Program-made: the position numbers and the translations under genes
Assembly (NCBI GenBank): GCA_934203105.1
Contig: CAKPYQ010000011.1
Coordinates: 1-44,930, forward strand
Length of the DNA: 44,930 nt
Reading direction: 5' to 3'
Source of the DNA: an uncultured Alphaproteobacteria bacterium
Lineage (GTDB): Bacteria > Pseudomonadota > Alphaproteobacteria > CAAHEQ01 > UBA3637
In this document: in pieces, positions 31,092-39,694 of the stretch
Position numbering within the stretch: position 1 is the stretch's first letter
Layout of the letters: each line of letters starts with the position of its first letter
Notes under the pieces: model-generated
Databases searched by the model: none
What the model was told of the DNA's origin: nothing
Seen by the model: the letters and a program-made list of their open reading frames with translations, nothing else

Positions 31092-32009
31092 CTATTTTTC
31101 TTCTCTTGGCAATACTTCTTTTTCATTTTTTTGAAAATTTGGTATTTGAGGCAATTCATCATCGGCCAAAACAGCACTTTGATCATCGCCGTTTGTCATT
31201 TGTTTTAATGCTGTATCCATTTGATCTTGCGTCACAATCGCCCGCGGCGTTGAATGAGTTGTTTTTTGCGTGCTTGTCACTTCCGTTTTCGTCACATTTT
31301 TCGTTGTTTTAGCTACGCTTTTTTGGCTTTGATCCGCCGTTTTGACTGAAATGACCAAGTCTTCTTTTAACGGTCCGACAACCAAAGTAACACCTTGCGC
31401 CGACCCGCCGTTACGGCTTTCGTCCACAACTTCATCTTCACCTTGAACAACTTGTTCTTGCTCGCCGGCAATCTCTTCGTCCATAGCCGGAATTTGATCG
31501 TCTTTGACATCTTCAAGCTCCAAATCCATCACTTCGTCAACAACCGGAGCGGTTTCGCTTTCCATCAACGCAGCCGATTGATCATATTCCCCTTGTTCAG
31601 CTGCATTTTCGTCGACGATAACATCGCCCTGCTCTGTTGCCGTCACTTCCATATCTTCGTAACTTGCTTCTTCATCGACAGAAACGATCGAATGATCGCG
31701 CGGATCGACGACTTCATACACGCGGTTTAAATCAAACATATCTTGTTCATCATAAGCGCGCGGAACGACCAAAGTGTCTCCGTCGGTCGGAATAATCGTT
31801 ACGGTCTTTTTATTGTCATTTTCAAAAGCCATACGCGCTTCGGCGCATTGACGCAACCCTTCGTGTTGATAGACTGTTTCGCTTTGCCCGCACGATTCTC
31901 TGGTGAATTGCGTTTTATATGTATTTTCCTGCATTTCCGGTGAAGAATAGCACCCGCAAAGCATTGCACAGGATACCGAAGTTAAAAGGAACAAGCTTGT
32001 TTTTTTCAT
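31092..32009 (-). CDS. Acidic lipoprotein inside the tol-pal operon
   Basis: 305 residues from the ATG at 32009 with GAGGTC upstream; a TTG one codon earlier is also possible. The lipobox MLCGC places the lipidated Cys near residue 20. The N-terminal 100 residues include further Cys (RESCGQSETVY, LRQCAEARM). They are followed by about 150 residues very rich in Glu/Asp (for example AAEQGEYDQSAALM and ELEDVKDDQIPAMDEE) with low complexity. A Thr/Lys tail ends in charged residues. It is not a standard Tol component and lies where pal normally follows tolB. It could be a periplasm-spanning or outer-membrane tether. That is inference. Confidence 0.78.
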   Translation of the reverse strand: MKKTSLFLLTSVSCAMLCGCYSSPEMQENTYKTQFTRESCGQSETVYQHEGLRQCAEARMAFENDNKKTVTIIPTDGDTLVVPRAYDEQDMFDLNRVYEVVDPRDHSIVSVDEEASYEDMEVTATEQGDVIVDENAAEQGEYDQSAALMESETAPVVDEVMDLELEDVKDDQIPAMDEEIAGEQEQVVQGEDEVVDESRNGGSAQGVTLVVGPLKEDLVISVKTADQSQKSVAKTTKNVTKTEVTSTQKTTHSTPRAIVTQDQMDTALKQMTNGDDQSAVLADDELPQIPNFQKNEKEVLPREEK

Positions 32010-32055
32010 CAAATGACCTCTTTTTTTTATCAGGTTGTTATAAAGTTCTGATACT

Positions 32056-32084
32056 AATTTACGCGCTTAATTGTTAATTTTCAA
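32056..32084 (-). promoter_or_regulatory. Internal promoter before the acidic lipoprotein gene
   Basis: TTGAAA (32079-32084), a 17-bp spacer and TAAATT (32056-32061), in the 92-bp gap after tolB. It would allow pal, cpoB, tilS and ftsH to be transcribed apart from tolQRAB. Confidence 0.5.
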
Positions 32085-32101
32085 TTAAGATTGAAATATT
32101 T

Positions 32102-33412
32102 TTACTTTTTTTCGAACAATAAAGGCGACCAAGCCGGATCCGACGCTTCCACAGGTGTTTTCAGTTGGCGTTCATTATGCCCCGTCACATCGATTGTATA
32201 AATGCCGGTAGTACCTTGATTTTCGTCACCTTCATATGGCTGTTGTTTGAAAAAGGCCAGCACACGACCGTTGGGGGCAAACGTCGGCCCTTCCACCAAA
32301 AAGCCTTGTGTAATCAAGCGTTCGCCGCTGCCGTCCGGTCGCATCACGCCGATATAAAAAGTACCGCCTTGGATTTTCGTAAAAGCAATATAATCTCCGC
32401 GCGGCGACCATACCGGCGTTGCATAGCTGCCTTTTGAACCAAAGCTGATTCGTTTAACATTTTTGCCGTCACGATCCATTACATACAGCTGTTGCGTCCC
32501 GCTGCGATCCGAATTGAAAACAATTTTTTGTCCGTCGGGCGAAAAGCTGGGCGATGTATCAATCGCGGGGTGCTTTGTTATTTGCGTTTTTTGACCGGTT
32601 GTCAAATCGTATAAATAAATCTCTGAATTGCCTTTTTTGGACAACGACAAAGCCAATGTTTGACTGTCGGGAGAAAAGCGCGGCGCAAAGCTCATGCCTT
32701 CAAACAATCCCAAATCCTGCTTTTGTCCGGACAATAAATCCATTATAAATACACGCGGCTTGCCCCGTTCAAACGACATAAAAGCAATTTTTTGCATGTT
32801 GGGCGAAAAACGCGGCGTTAAGACCAATGTTTTACCGTCCGTCAAATAATGATGATTCGCGCCGTCTTGGTCCATAACGGCCAAACGTTTTTTACGATTA
32901 TGACGCGATCCCGTTTCGGCCACATAAACAATGCGTGTATCAAAATAACTGCTTTCTCCCGTAATTCGGCTGTACACCATATCGGACACGATATGCCCCA
33001 AACGACGCCATTCGTTTTCCGTCAAAGTCAATGCTCTGCCCAACATTGATTGCCCTTCATAAACGTCCCATAAACGAAAGGCGATTTTCAACTTGCCGTT
33101 ATCCAAACGTTCAACGTCGGCAAACAACAAAGCTTGTGCGTTAATGGCCTGCCAATCCGAAAAATTCGGCGTCTCATTCACGTTTTGCATTTTTTGAATA
33201 TACGCGTCTTTATTAATCACGCGAAACAGTCCAGAACTTTCCAAATCATCGACCACGATTTGACGCACATCTTCGGCTTTACGCACACCGGAAAAGTCCG
33301 CTATTGCAATCGGCATAGGCTCAAACTGGCCACCCGTAATATCGATCTTTAATTCAGCAAAAGCCGTAAATGAAAATAAAACAAAAAATAAAGATAAAAA
33401 TACTTTTTTCAT
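32102..33412 (-). CDS. tolB: Tol-Pal system beta-propeller protein TolB
   Basis: 436 residues, the usual length. The signal peptide VFLSLFFVLFSFTAFA is probably cleaved before ELKI. The N-terminal domain (ADFSGVRKAEDVRQIVVDDL) interacts with TolA or Pal. The C-terminal six-bladed propeller shows repeated FSPDG/DP-type blades: ISFGSKGSYATPVWSPRGDY, FSPDGQKIVFNSDRSG, RFSPDSQTLALSLSKKGNSE and TFAPNGRVLAFF. It lies in the order tolQ-R-A-B, 21 bp after tolA. Confidence 0.97.
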   Translation of the reverse strand: MKKVFLSLFFVLFSFTAFAELKIDITGGQFEPMPIAIADFSGVRKAEDVRQIVVDDLESSGLFRVINKDAYIQKMQNVNETPNFSDWQAINAQALLFADVERLDNGKLKIAFRLWDVYEGQSMLGRALTLTENEWRRLGHIVSDMVYSRITGESSYFDTRIVYVAETGSRHNRKKRLAVMDQDGANHHYLTDGKTLVLTPRFSPNMQKIAFMSFERGKPRVFIMDLLSGQKQDLGLFEGMSFAPRFSPDSQTLALSLSKKGNSEIYLYDLTTGQKTQITKHPAIDTSPSFSPDGQKIVFNSDRSGTQQLYVMDRDGKNVKRISFGSKGSYATPVWSPRGDYIAFTKIQGGTFYIGVMRPDGSGERLITQGFLVEGPTFAPNGRVLAFFKQQPYEGDENQGTTGIYTIDVTGHNERQLKTPVEASDPAWSPLLFEKK

Positions 33413-33433
33413 TTTTTAAAACTCCCTTTTTCC

Positions 33434-34396
33434 TTACGATACACCGCCGTCCAACGGGTTAAAACGTAAATGCAATTTTTGCCAATCGGAATAACGTTCC
33501 GGATATTTTACCGCCAACATTCGAAACGGCGATTCGTCGCCTTGGTTATCGGCTATGTACACAGCGCGTTTGGCACTGTCCGCAATCGAACGAAAAGCCG
33601 TATCTTGATTATAGCGTGCTTTATTTAAAAATTCAACATCGGAAACTTTTCCTGAGCGTGTTAAGGAAACTTTGATTTCCACAACCATATTTTCAATCCC
33701 GTCTACGCCCGCGCCCAAATTCCAATATTTGCGCACCGACGAAGCAATAAAATCTATTTGACTGATGGTCAACTTTGTCCCGAAACTTTTACTGTTTCCG
33801 CCTTCAATACCGCTCAAAACGCCCGAAACCAAATCAGATACATCATCATGATCGGCCATATTACCGCCTGCTTTTCCTGTACTTTTTTTGGTGTCGGATG
33901 CTGTTTTAGAAGTGCTTGACGCCATTTTTTCAACGGAAGCCAATAAACTGTCCAATCCCTCTTCTTGCTGTACCGGCTTTGTTTTCACTGGCGCATTTTT
34001 TGCCTTTGGGACAGCTGGCGCCTTGGGCTTTGCTTTGGGTTTAGGCGTTTCTTTTTTCAAACTTTCAACGGCTTTTGCCGCATCTTTTATGTCCTGCGCT
34101 TTTTGTACAGGCTTTACTTCCGGCGCTTTTTTGGTCGCAGGAGCCGGCGCCGTTTTGGCAGCACTTTTCACCGGTTTTGGCACAGGTGTAACAGACTTTA
34201 CCGCAGGCAAAGCGGATACATTTTTGCCTTTGGCAGGCAAGTTCGTTACATCGGATATTTCAACATCTTTTAAATTAACTATTACAGGCGCACTGTCCCA
34301 AGCGGTTTGCGTTTTTTGAAAGCTGGGCAGCGATACAAATAACAACAACCCGATTAAAATATGCCCCAGTAAAGAATAAATAAAAGACAAATTCAC
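33434..34396 (-). CDS. tolA: TolA-like energy transducer
   Basis: 320 residues. One N-terminal helix, SFIYSLLGHILIGLLLFVSL, anchors it in the inner membrane. Residues of about 60-200 form a Lys/Ala/Pro-rich rod (for example VPKPVKSAAKTAPAPATKKA). It is shorter and more Pro-rich than the E. coli helical stalk. The C-terminal 110 residues (SQIDFIASSVRKYWNLGAG and VEIKVSLTRSGKVSDVEFL) form the TolA/TonB-C domain that contacts TolB and Pal. It starts 2 bp after tolR. The family call relies on position and architecture. Confidence 0.92.
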   Translation of the reverse strand: MNLSFIYSLLGHILIGLLLFVSLPSFQKTQTAWDSAPVIVNLKDVEISDVTNLPAKGKNVSALPAVKSVTPVPKPVKSAAKTAPAPATKKAPEVKPVQKAQDIKDAAKAVESLKKETPKPKAKPKAPAVPKAKNAPVKTKPVQQEEGLDSLLASVEKMASSTSKTASDTKKSTGKAGGNMADHDDVSDLVSGVLSGIEGGNSKSFGTKLTISQIDFIASSVRKYWNLGAGVDGIENMVVEIKVSLTRSGKVSDVEFLNKARYNQDTAFRSIADSAKRAVYIADNQGDESPFRMLAVKYPERYSDWQKLHLRFNPLDGGVS

Positions 34397-34397
34397 T

Positions 34398-34850
34398 TTA
34401 CGGCGTCCTTTTTGAAACTTGTTTGGATACTTTCACCGTTTGAATGTCCGTCTTTAAACCGACTTGCGTATAGCCGGCCGCACGCAATAAAGCCATTAAT
34501 TCAATCACGTTGCCGTAAGAGGTATCTTTATCTGCACTGATAATCATTCGAATGTTCGGGTTTTCCGTTACAATCGCTTTGACTTTTGGCAATATCTCAT
34601 CGTTATTTAGCAACGTTTTACCGATGAAAACTTCGCCATTTCGATTGACCGACAAATCCAGAGTTTTTTCCTCGCCCACCAACGTTTTACCGTCTCCGCG
34701 CGGCAAATCCAAAGGAATCCCCGTCGTCAACAACGGCGCCGTAATCATAAAAATAGCCAATAAGGACGTCATCACATCAATCAACGGCGTCAAGTTCACA
34801 TCGCTTTTAACCGCAAAGCGGCGTTTTTTAGAGCGTAATCGAAAAGTCAT
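34398..34850 (-). CDS. tolR: Tol-Pal system protein TolR (ExbD family)
   Basis: 150 residues. The single helix carries the conserved Asp that senses the proton gradient: NLTPLIDVMTSLLAIFMITAP near residues 20-40. A periplasmic domain with VSVN-like repeats and a C-terminal ADKDTSYGNVIELMALLRAAG follows, the ExbD/TolR signature. The ATGA overlap with tolQ shows translational coupling. Confidence 0.96.
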   Translation of the reverse strand: MTFRLRSKKRRFAVKSDVNLTPLIDVMTSLLAIFMITAPLLTTGIPLDLPRGDGKTLVGEEKTLDLSVNRNGEVFIGKTLLNNDEILPKVKAIVTENPNIRMIISADKDTSYGNVIELMALLRAAGYTQVGLKTDIQTVKVSKQVSKRTP

Positions 34851-35548
34851 TTTACCCCGTCTTCCACCGTCTCAATCTGACGGCTGATAATCGCGTCCAA
34901 TTCCCCCGCAAACGTTTCCATTTTGTTGGTGTAGCGGTCAATGTCATTTGCAAACTTATTATAGGCAACCACCGCCGGAATAGCCGCAATCAATCCGACC
35001 GCCGTTGTCAATAAAGCTTCCGCCACACCGGGAGCGACCGCCGAAATATTTGTGTTTTTGGTCACACCGATTGCTTGGAAACTGGCCATAATTCCCCACA
35101 CAGTCCCGAACAAGCCCGCCAAAGGCGCAACCGATCCGGTGGAAGCCAAAAAAATCAGCCGGTTATTTAAGCTTTCAACTTCTCGTTCGATCGTAATCTG
35201 CATTACTTTTTCGATTCTTTCCTGCAAATTGACACCTTTAAAAGAGCCTTCCTTTCGCACGCGCATAGATCTTTTCCATTCTTTCATCGCCGCCAAGAAT
35301 ATCGCGGATAGCGGATCTTTTGCTTTTCCGTTTAAATCGTTGTACAACGTTTCCAGCGAACCGCCCGACCAAAATTGACGTTCAAAAGCATTTGAACGCG
35401 TCCGAATCCGCTTTAATGTTCGCCATTTTTCAATGATGATTGTCCACGACCAAATCGATGCAAAAACCATTGCAACCATTAACGCTTTCATAAACATATC
35501 GGAATGCTGGAACATTCCCCAAATTGATAAAGTGACTTCTTGATTCAT
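34847..35548 (-). CDS. tolQ: Tol-Pal system proton channel TolQ (ExbB family)
   Basis: 233 residues from the ATG at 35548; TGGAG upstream supports it over the ATG five codons earlier. Three membrane helices are seen: ALMVAMVFASIWSWTIIIEKW near residue 24, then APLAGLFGTVWGIMASFQAIG and VAEALLTTAVGLIAAIPAVVAYN in the C-terminal half. The last two hold the conserved ExbB/TolQ Thr, Gly and Pro positions. With TolR it forms the proton-driven motor that powers TolA and outer-membrane constriction during division. It is the first gene of the operon. No ybgC is found upstream. Confidence 0.97.
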   Translation of the reverse strand: MNQEVTLSIWGMFQHSDMFMKALMVAMVFASIWSWTIIIEKWRTLKRIRTRSNAFERQFWSGGSLETLYNDLNGKAKDPLSAIFLAAMKEWKRSMRVRKEGSFKGVNLQERIEKVMQITIEREVESLNNRLIFLASTGSVAPLAGLFGTVWGIMASFQAIGVTKNTNISAVAPGVAEALLTTAVGLIAAIPAVVAYNKFANDIDRYTNKMETFAGELDAIISRQIETVEDGVK

Positions 35549-35583
35549 TATTATATGCTCCATTTAAATACAAACTTTTTTGT

Positions 35584-35612
35584 ATCATAGCGATAAATGT
35601 TTTTTTTCACAA
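35584..35612 (-). promoter_or_regulatory. Promoter of the tol-pal operon
   Basis: TTGTGA (35607-35612), a 17-bp spacer and TATGAT (35584-35589), leftward, 36 bp before tolQ. Confidence 0.6.
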
Positions 35613-35662
35613 GGGGATTTTATGAATTTTTATTAAAATTAAAGAATCGAACGGCGTGAATT

Positions 35663-35758
35663 TTATTTGATTTTGCGAATCGAAAGTGCTGTAACCGCTT
35701 CGATAAAAAAAGCGTTTCGATTAAATACGGTCGAACGCGCCAAATAATCAACATAGGG
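35663..35758 (-). pseudogene. Possible 3' relic of an unrecognised gene
   Basis: A minus-strand frame reads PYVDYLARSTVFNRNAFF, then IEAVTALSIRKIK, to a TAA at 35663-35665. It has coding-like composition but no start, and runs into a terminator. It may be the tail of a decayed gene. Confidence 0.25.
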
Positions 35759-35766
35759 ACAAAAAC

Positions 35767-35800
35767 AAAAAAAGCCCTTGAAAAATCAAGGACTTTTTTT
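35767..35800 (-). terminator. Intrinsic terminator of tRNA-Asn
   Basis: AAAGTCCTTG-atttt-CAAGGGCTTTTTTT on the minus strand, three bases past the CCA end. Confidence 0.8.
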
Positions 35801-35803
35801 AAT

Positions 35804-35878
35804 TGGCTCTGGCGGCAAGATTCGAACTTGCGACCGATCGGTTAACAGCCGATAGCTCTACCGCTGAGCTACGCCAGA
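35804..35878 (-). tRNA. tRNA-Asn (GTT)
   Basis: 75 nt. Acceptor TCTGGCG/CGCCAGA, anticodon loop CTGTTAA (anticodon GTT), discriminator G, CCA encoded. Promoter TTGCAA (35915-35920) / 17 bp / TATTTA (35892-35897) lies just upstream on the minus strand. Confidence 0.97.
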
Positions 35879-35946
35879 ATCGATAATGAAATAAATACAT
35901 CAATTCAAAAAATATTGCAAGTACTTTTTTCATTTTTTTCTTTTTT

Positions 35947-36021
35947 TGGAGGTCGGTACCGGAATTGAACCAGTGTAAAAGGATTTGCAGTCCTCTGCAT
36001 GAGCCACTCTGCCAACCGACC
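35947..36021 (-). tRNA. tRNA-Cys (GCA)
   Basis: 75 nt. Acceptor GGTCGGT/ACCGACC, anticodon loop CTGCAAA (anticodon GCA), the U discriminator expected for tRNA-Cys, and encoded CCA. Confidence 0.97.
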
Positions 36022-36099
36022 TTTTTCAAAAAGGATAATATATTTTTATCATATTTTTAGCATTCGTCAAGAAAAAAATGAAAAAATTTTAAAAAAAAG

Positions 36100-36128
36100 T
36101 TTACAAAGTCGCTTTTTTTTCGTATAAC
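36100..36128 (+). promoter_or_regulatory. Promoter of the TolC-family gene
   Basis: TTTACA (36100-36105), 17 bp, TATAAC (36123-36128), 43 bp before the TTG start. Confidence 0.6.
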
Positions 36129-36171
36129 GTACGCTATAAATGGTTAATAAAACAAGAGAAGGAAAGAAAAA

Positions 36172-37545
36172 TTGAAAAAAATAATACTTTTAGGTTTCGG
36201 TGTTGCTTACTTGGCTTTAAGCACGTCTTTGGCAAAAGCGGACTCTTTATTTGATGTTTTGGCATCGACTTATCAGACGAGTCCCGTTTTGCAATCAAGT
36301 CAAGCTTACTTGCGTGCTGTTGATGAACGCGTCGGACAAGCTAAATCCTCGTGGCGTCCGTACATCGGTTTGCAAGGGGAAGCGGCTTATACCGATCAAC
36401 GCTTTAAAAACTACCCCGGCAGCTCGGATTTTGATTACAGCAATGACAGCTATAACGCCGGCGTTGTTGCGAAACAATCCGTCTTTTCCGGATTTAAAAC
36501 CACTTCTGCGATCGATTACGCCGAAACAAATGTTTTAATGGAACGTGAAAATGTCCGCCAAACAGAGCAAAATGTTTTGCTTTCAGCAGCAGTAGCGGCA
36601 GTTGACGTCATTCAAACACGGGCTTTGTTGGATTTACAGAAAAACCAAGAGCAAGTTTTGGACCGTCACTATAAAAGCTATCAAAAACGCTTTAAAGTGG
36701 GTGAGTTGACGAAAACGGACGTTGCGCAATCAGAAGCCAGATTAAAAGGTGCAATGGCGGCCAGAATCGAAGCCGAAGGCAATTTGGAAACGGCAACGGC
36801 GAATTTCGTCAGTGTTGTCGGTAAAACCCCGTCCAAAAAGATCTCGTTAAATGATTTGAGTGTTTATTTACCGAAAAACTTGGAAAAGACAATTTCCTAT
36901 ATGAAACAGCACAACCCGTCGTTAAAGGCCGCGCAAATGGCTTTGGAAGCGGCTCATCACAACATTACATTGCAACGCGGGGATTTATTGCCCTCTGTTG
37001 ATGTCAGTGCCGGCGCCGGTTACCAATGGAAACAACCATTGCCGCAAATCGATGATCATTATGACGGTCGCTATTGGCAAGTTGGCGCGACGTTAAGCGT
37101 TCCGCTTTATCAAGGCGGTGGCGAATATGCCAAAGTTCGTGAAGCTAAACAATTGGAAAATCAAGCCCGCATCAACTTGGTTCAAGTCGAACGCGAATTA
37201 ACAAAAAGTGCGACACAAGCATGGGAAACATATCAAGCAACCAAAGCAGCAATGGACGCAATCAAAGCTCAAATTAAAGCTTCCAAAATGGCTTTGGACG
37301 GTGTGATTCGTGAAGCTGATGTTGGTTCAAGAACGGTTTTGGACGTCTTGGACGCTGAACAAGAATACTTAAATTATCGGGTTAACTTGGTATCGGCCGA
37401 ACGGAATATGACTGTTGCGGCTTTGAATTTATTGTCAGCAATGGGCAAAATGACAGCCGACAGCTTAAAATTAAAGGTTGACCAATACAATCCGAACGCG
37501 TATTATAATAACGTCAGCGGTAAGTTAATCGGAACAGGCATCTAA
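36172..37545 (+). CDS. tolC: TolC-family outer-membrane channel
   Basis: 457 residues from a TTG at 36172, the right distance from GAAGGAAAG. The signal peptide KKIILLGFGVAYLALSTSLA is probably cleaved before KADS. It is the trimeric outer-membrane duct of type I secretion and efflux systems. The two internal OEP repeats are seen. The first has LSAAVAAVDVIQTRALLDLQ and FKVGELTKTDVAQSEARL near residues 140-190. The second has LSVPLYQGGGEYAKVREAK, EADVGSRTVLDVLDAEQEYL and NYRVNLVSAERNMTVAALNL. No pump genes are adjacent. The next gene, popZ, starts 16 bp on and may be co-transcribed. Confidence 0.95.
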   Translation: MKKIILLGFGVAYLALSTSLAKADSLFDVLASTYQTSPVLQSSQAYLRAVDERVGQAKSSWRPYIGLQGEAAYTDQRFKNYPGSSDFDYSNDSYNAGVVAKQSVFSGFKTTSAIDYAETNVLMERENVRQTEQNVLLSAAVAAVDVIQTRALLDLQKNQEQVLDRHYKSYQKRFKVGELTKTDVAQSEARLKGAMAARIEAEGNLETATANFVSVVGKTPSKKISLNDLSVYLPKNLEKTISYMKQHNPSLKAAQMALEAAHHNITLQRGDLLPSVDVSAGAGYQWKQPLPQIDDHYDGRYWQVGATLSVPLYQGGGEYAKVREAKQLENQARINLVQVERELTKSATQAWETYQATKAAMDAIKAQIKASKMALDGVIREADVGSRTVLDVLDAEQEYLNYRVNLVSAERNMTVAALNLLSAMGKMTADSLKLKVDQYNPNAYYNNVSGKLIGTGI

Positions 37546-37561
37546 ACGAAAGGGACGCTTT

Positions 37562-38107
37562 ATGGAACAAAAAGAACCATCTATGGAAGAGATTTTATCT
37601 TCTATTCGGCGCATTTTATCGCACGAAGAAGAAGGATCATCAAATGATGTGGGCAGCTCGTTAAAAGCAACGGTCAGCACATCGGCTTTGGACGGTTCGG
37701 ATTCTTCTAAAACACCCGACGTGATGGAATTGACGGCCGATATGCGCATTGATGAAGGCAATTTTGAACAAACGGCTGCAAATGTTGAAAAGACGCCGGC
37801 AAACCTCGACGACAGCGATTCTTCGGGTAAAAGCAGCTCATTTGCGGCGGACGATATGGAATTATTATCGGAAGAAACGGTACAAGCCAGTCGGGACCAG
37901 TTGTCGCACTTGATGCAATCCGTCGGACGATCAGGGCAAGCGCAGACAACGCCCGAAGTCAAGGCGTCGGACAGTTTGGAAGACTTAGTTTCATCGCTGT
38001 TGCGGCCGTATTTAAAGGAATGGTTAGACGCGCATTTGCCTGAAATGGTCGAAAAAGTCGTTCAAAAAGAAGTGCAACGTTTAACTCAAAAGGTTAAAAT
38101 ATCATAG
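37562..38107 (+). CDS. popZ: Polar organizing protein PopZ
   Basis: 181 residues. The N-terminal motif EPSMEEILSSIRRILSHEEE is the client-binding helix of the PopZ/DUF2497 family. The middle of about 100 residues is Ser/Asp/Glu-rich and disordered. The C-terminus LEDLVSSLLRPYLKEWLDAH, then LPEMVEKVVQKEVQRL, is the oligomerisation helix. PopZ forms polar condensates that anchor chromosome centromeres in alphaproteobacteria. It is one of the best lineage markers here. Length is similar to Caulobacter PopZ. Confidence 0.95.
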   Translation: MEQKEPSMEEILSSIRRILSHEEEGSSNDVGSSLKATVSTSALDGSDSSKTPDVMELTADMRIDEGNFEQTAANVEKTPANLDDSDSSGKSSSFAADDMELLSEETVQASRDQLSHLMQSVGRSGQAQTTPEVKASDSLEDLVSSLLRPYLKEWLDAHLPEMVEKVVQKEVQRLTQKVKIS

Positions 38108-38130
38108 GCAAAAAAAGTTTAAGTTTTAAT

Positions 38131-38158
38131 AAAAAGTCCCTTTGAAACGGGGCTTTTA
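38131..38158 (+). terminator. Terminator between popZ and pta
   Basis: AAAAAGTCCC-tttgaaac-GGGGCTTTT hairpin, 23 bp after the popZ stop. Confidence 0.6.
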
Positions 38159-38183
38159 AACGCATAAAGAAGAAAGGAAAAAA

Positions 38184-39665
38184 ATGAAAGGCGTATTTTT
38201 TATCGCAGGAGAAAGCGAAACAAATAAAAGTGAATTGGCCGAATCGGCTGTTGAAAAATTAAAAGAAAAAGGCAAAAAAGTCGGTTATTTCAAGCCCGTC
38301 GGCAATGAACCGGACGCTTTGTATTCTTTGTCAACAGCAAAGCATATGATTGTCGAAGGTCAAGCCGATATGTTAATCGAAACGGTCATTGACACATACA
38401 AAAAAATCGAATCGGAAAATGATTTCGTGATCGTGGAAGGCACAAATTTAATGACACGCGATACTGTTGTTGAATTTCGCTTAAACCAACTGATGGCAAA
38501 GCATTTATGTTTGCCGGTGATCTTGGTTATGCGCGAAGATATGGATACTTTGGAATCATCGGACTTTGTCACACGGATTTTAAAGAAAAACCAATTAGAA
38601 GTTTTGGGAATGATCAGCTCTGAAAAAGGCTTGGATTACCTGTTGGACGAAAGCGAAAAGTTTAATACGCCGAAATTATCCACCAAAATGTTTGAATGGC
38701 AATTGGTCGACAAAGCAAAATCCCAAAAGCAACGCATTGTTTTGCCCGAAGGCGAATGTGAACGTGTTTTACGCGCTGCCGACGATTTAAATCGCCGTCA
38801 AATTGCGGATTTAACAATCTTGGGCGACAAAGATGCGATTATGGCAAAAGCCGGAGAATTGGGATTATCTTTAACCGGTATCAACATTATTGATCCGGAA
38901 AAATCCGATAAGTTTGAAGATTATGCGTCGACTTTGGCAGAGCTGCGCAAAGCAAAAGGTTTAACAATCGAACAAGCACGCGATTTAATGAAAGACGGCG
39001 CTTATTTTGGCACGATGATGGTTTACAAAGGTGACGCCGACGGTATGGTTTCCGGCGCAGAACACACAACCGCCAACACAATCCGTCCGGCGTTGCAATT
39101 TGTTAAAACAAAACCCGGTACATCGTTGGTTTCCGGTATGTTCTTAATGTGCTTAAACGGTCAATTGTATATTTTTGCGGACTGTGCAGTTACGCCGAAT
39201 CCGACGTCTGAACAATTATCCGAAATTGCTCAAACAACCGCAGCAACGGCAAAATTGTTCGGTTTGGATCCGCGCGTTGCCTTTTTATCTTATGGCACAG
39301 GCGATTCGGGCAAAGGGCCTGATGTCGACTTGGTCAAAGAAGCCGTACGCATTACACGCGAAAAGAATGTGGACTTTGCCTTTGAAGGTCCGATCCAATT
39401 CGACGCAGCTATTGATCCCGCTGTAGCCAAAACAAAATTGCCGAACAGCGAAGTTGCCGGCAAAGCGAATGTCTTTGTATTCCCTGACTTAAACACAGGA
39501 AACTGCTGCTATAAAGCAATTCAACGTTCTTTGGGCGATGAATGTTTGGCGGTAGGGCCGATTTTGCAAGGCTTAAACAAACCGGTTAACGACTTATCTC
39601 GTGGCGCAACTGTTCCGGATATTATCAACACGGTTGCGGTAACGGCTTTGTTTGCTCAAAAATAA
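38184..39665 (+). CDS. pta: Phosphate acetyltransferase
   Basis: 493 residues; AGAAAGGA precedes the ATG. It interconverts acetyl-CoA and acetyl phosphate. The C-terminal 330 residues are the catalytic PTA_PTB domain: QRIVLPEGECERVLRAADD near residue 188, VSGAEHTTANTIRPALQF near 298, VAFLSYGTGDSGKGP near 376, and the closing LQGLNKPVNDLSRGATVPDI. The N-terminal 170 residues form a CobQ/DtbS-like domain with a degenerate P-loop (GESETNKS) and VGYFKPVG. The DRTGG domain of 700-residue Pta enzymes is missing. It is followed by ackA 29 bp on. Confidence 0.96.
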   Translation: MKGVFFIAGESETNKSELAESAVEKLKEKGKKVGYFKPVGNEPDALYSLSTAKHMIVEGQADMLIETVIDTYKKIESENDFVIVEGTNLMTRDTVVEFRLNQLMAKHLCLPVILVMREDMDTLESSDFVTRILKKNQLEVLGMISSEKGLDYLLDESEKFNTPKLSTKMFEWQLVDKAKSQKQRIVLPEGECERVLRAADDLNRRQIADLTILGDKDAIMAKAGELGLSLTGINIIDPEKSDKFEDYASTLAELRKAKGLTIEQARDLMKDGAYFGTMMVYKGDADGMVSGAEHTTANTIRPALQFVKTKPGTSLVSGMFLMCLNGQLYIFADCAVTPNPTSEQLSEIAQTTAATAKLFGLDPRVAFLSYGTGDSGKGPDVDLVKEAVRITREKNVDFAFEGPIQFDAAIDPAVAKTKLPNSEVAGKANVFVFPDLNTGNCCYKAIQRSLGDECLAVGPILQGLNKPVNDLSRGATVPDIINTVAVTALFAQK

Positions 39666-39694
39666 TCATATAAAAAGACAAGAAAGGTAAAAAT

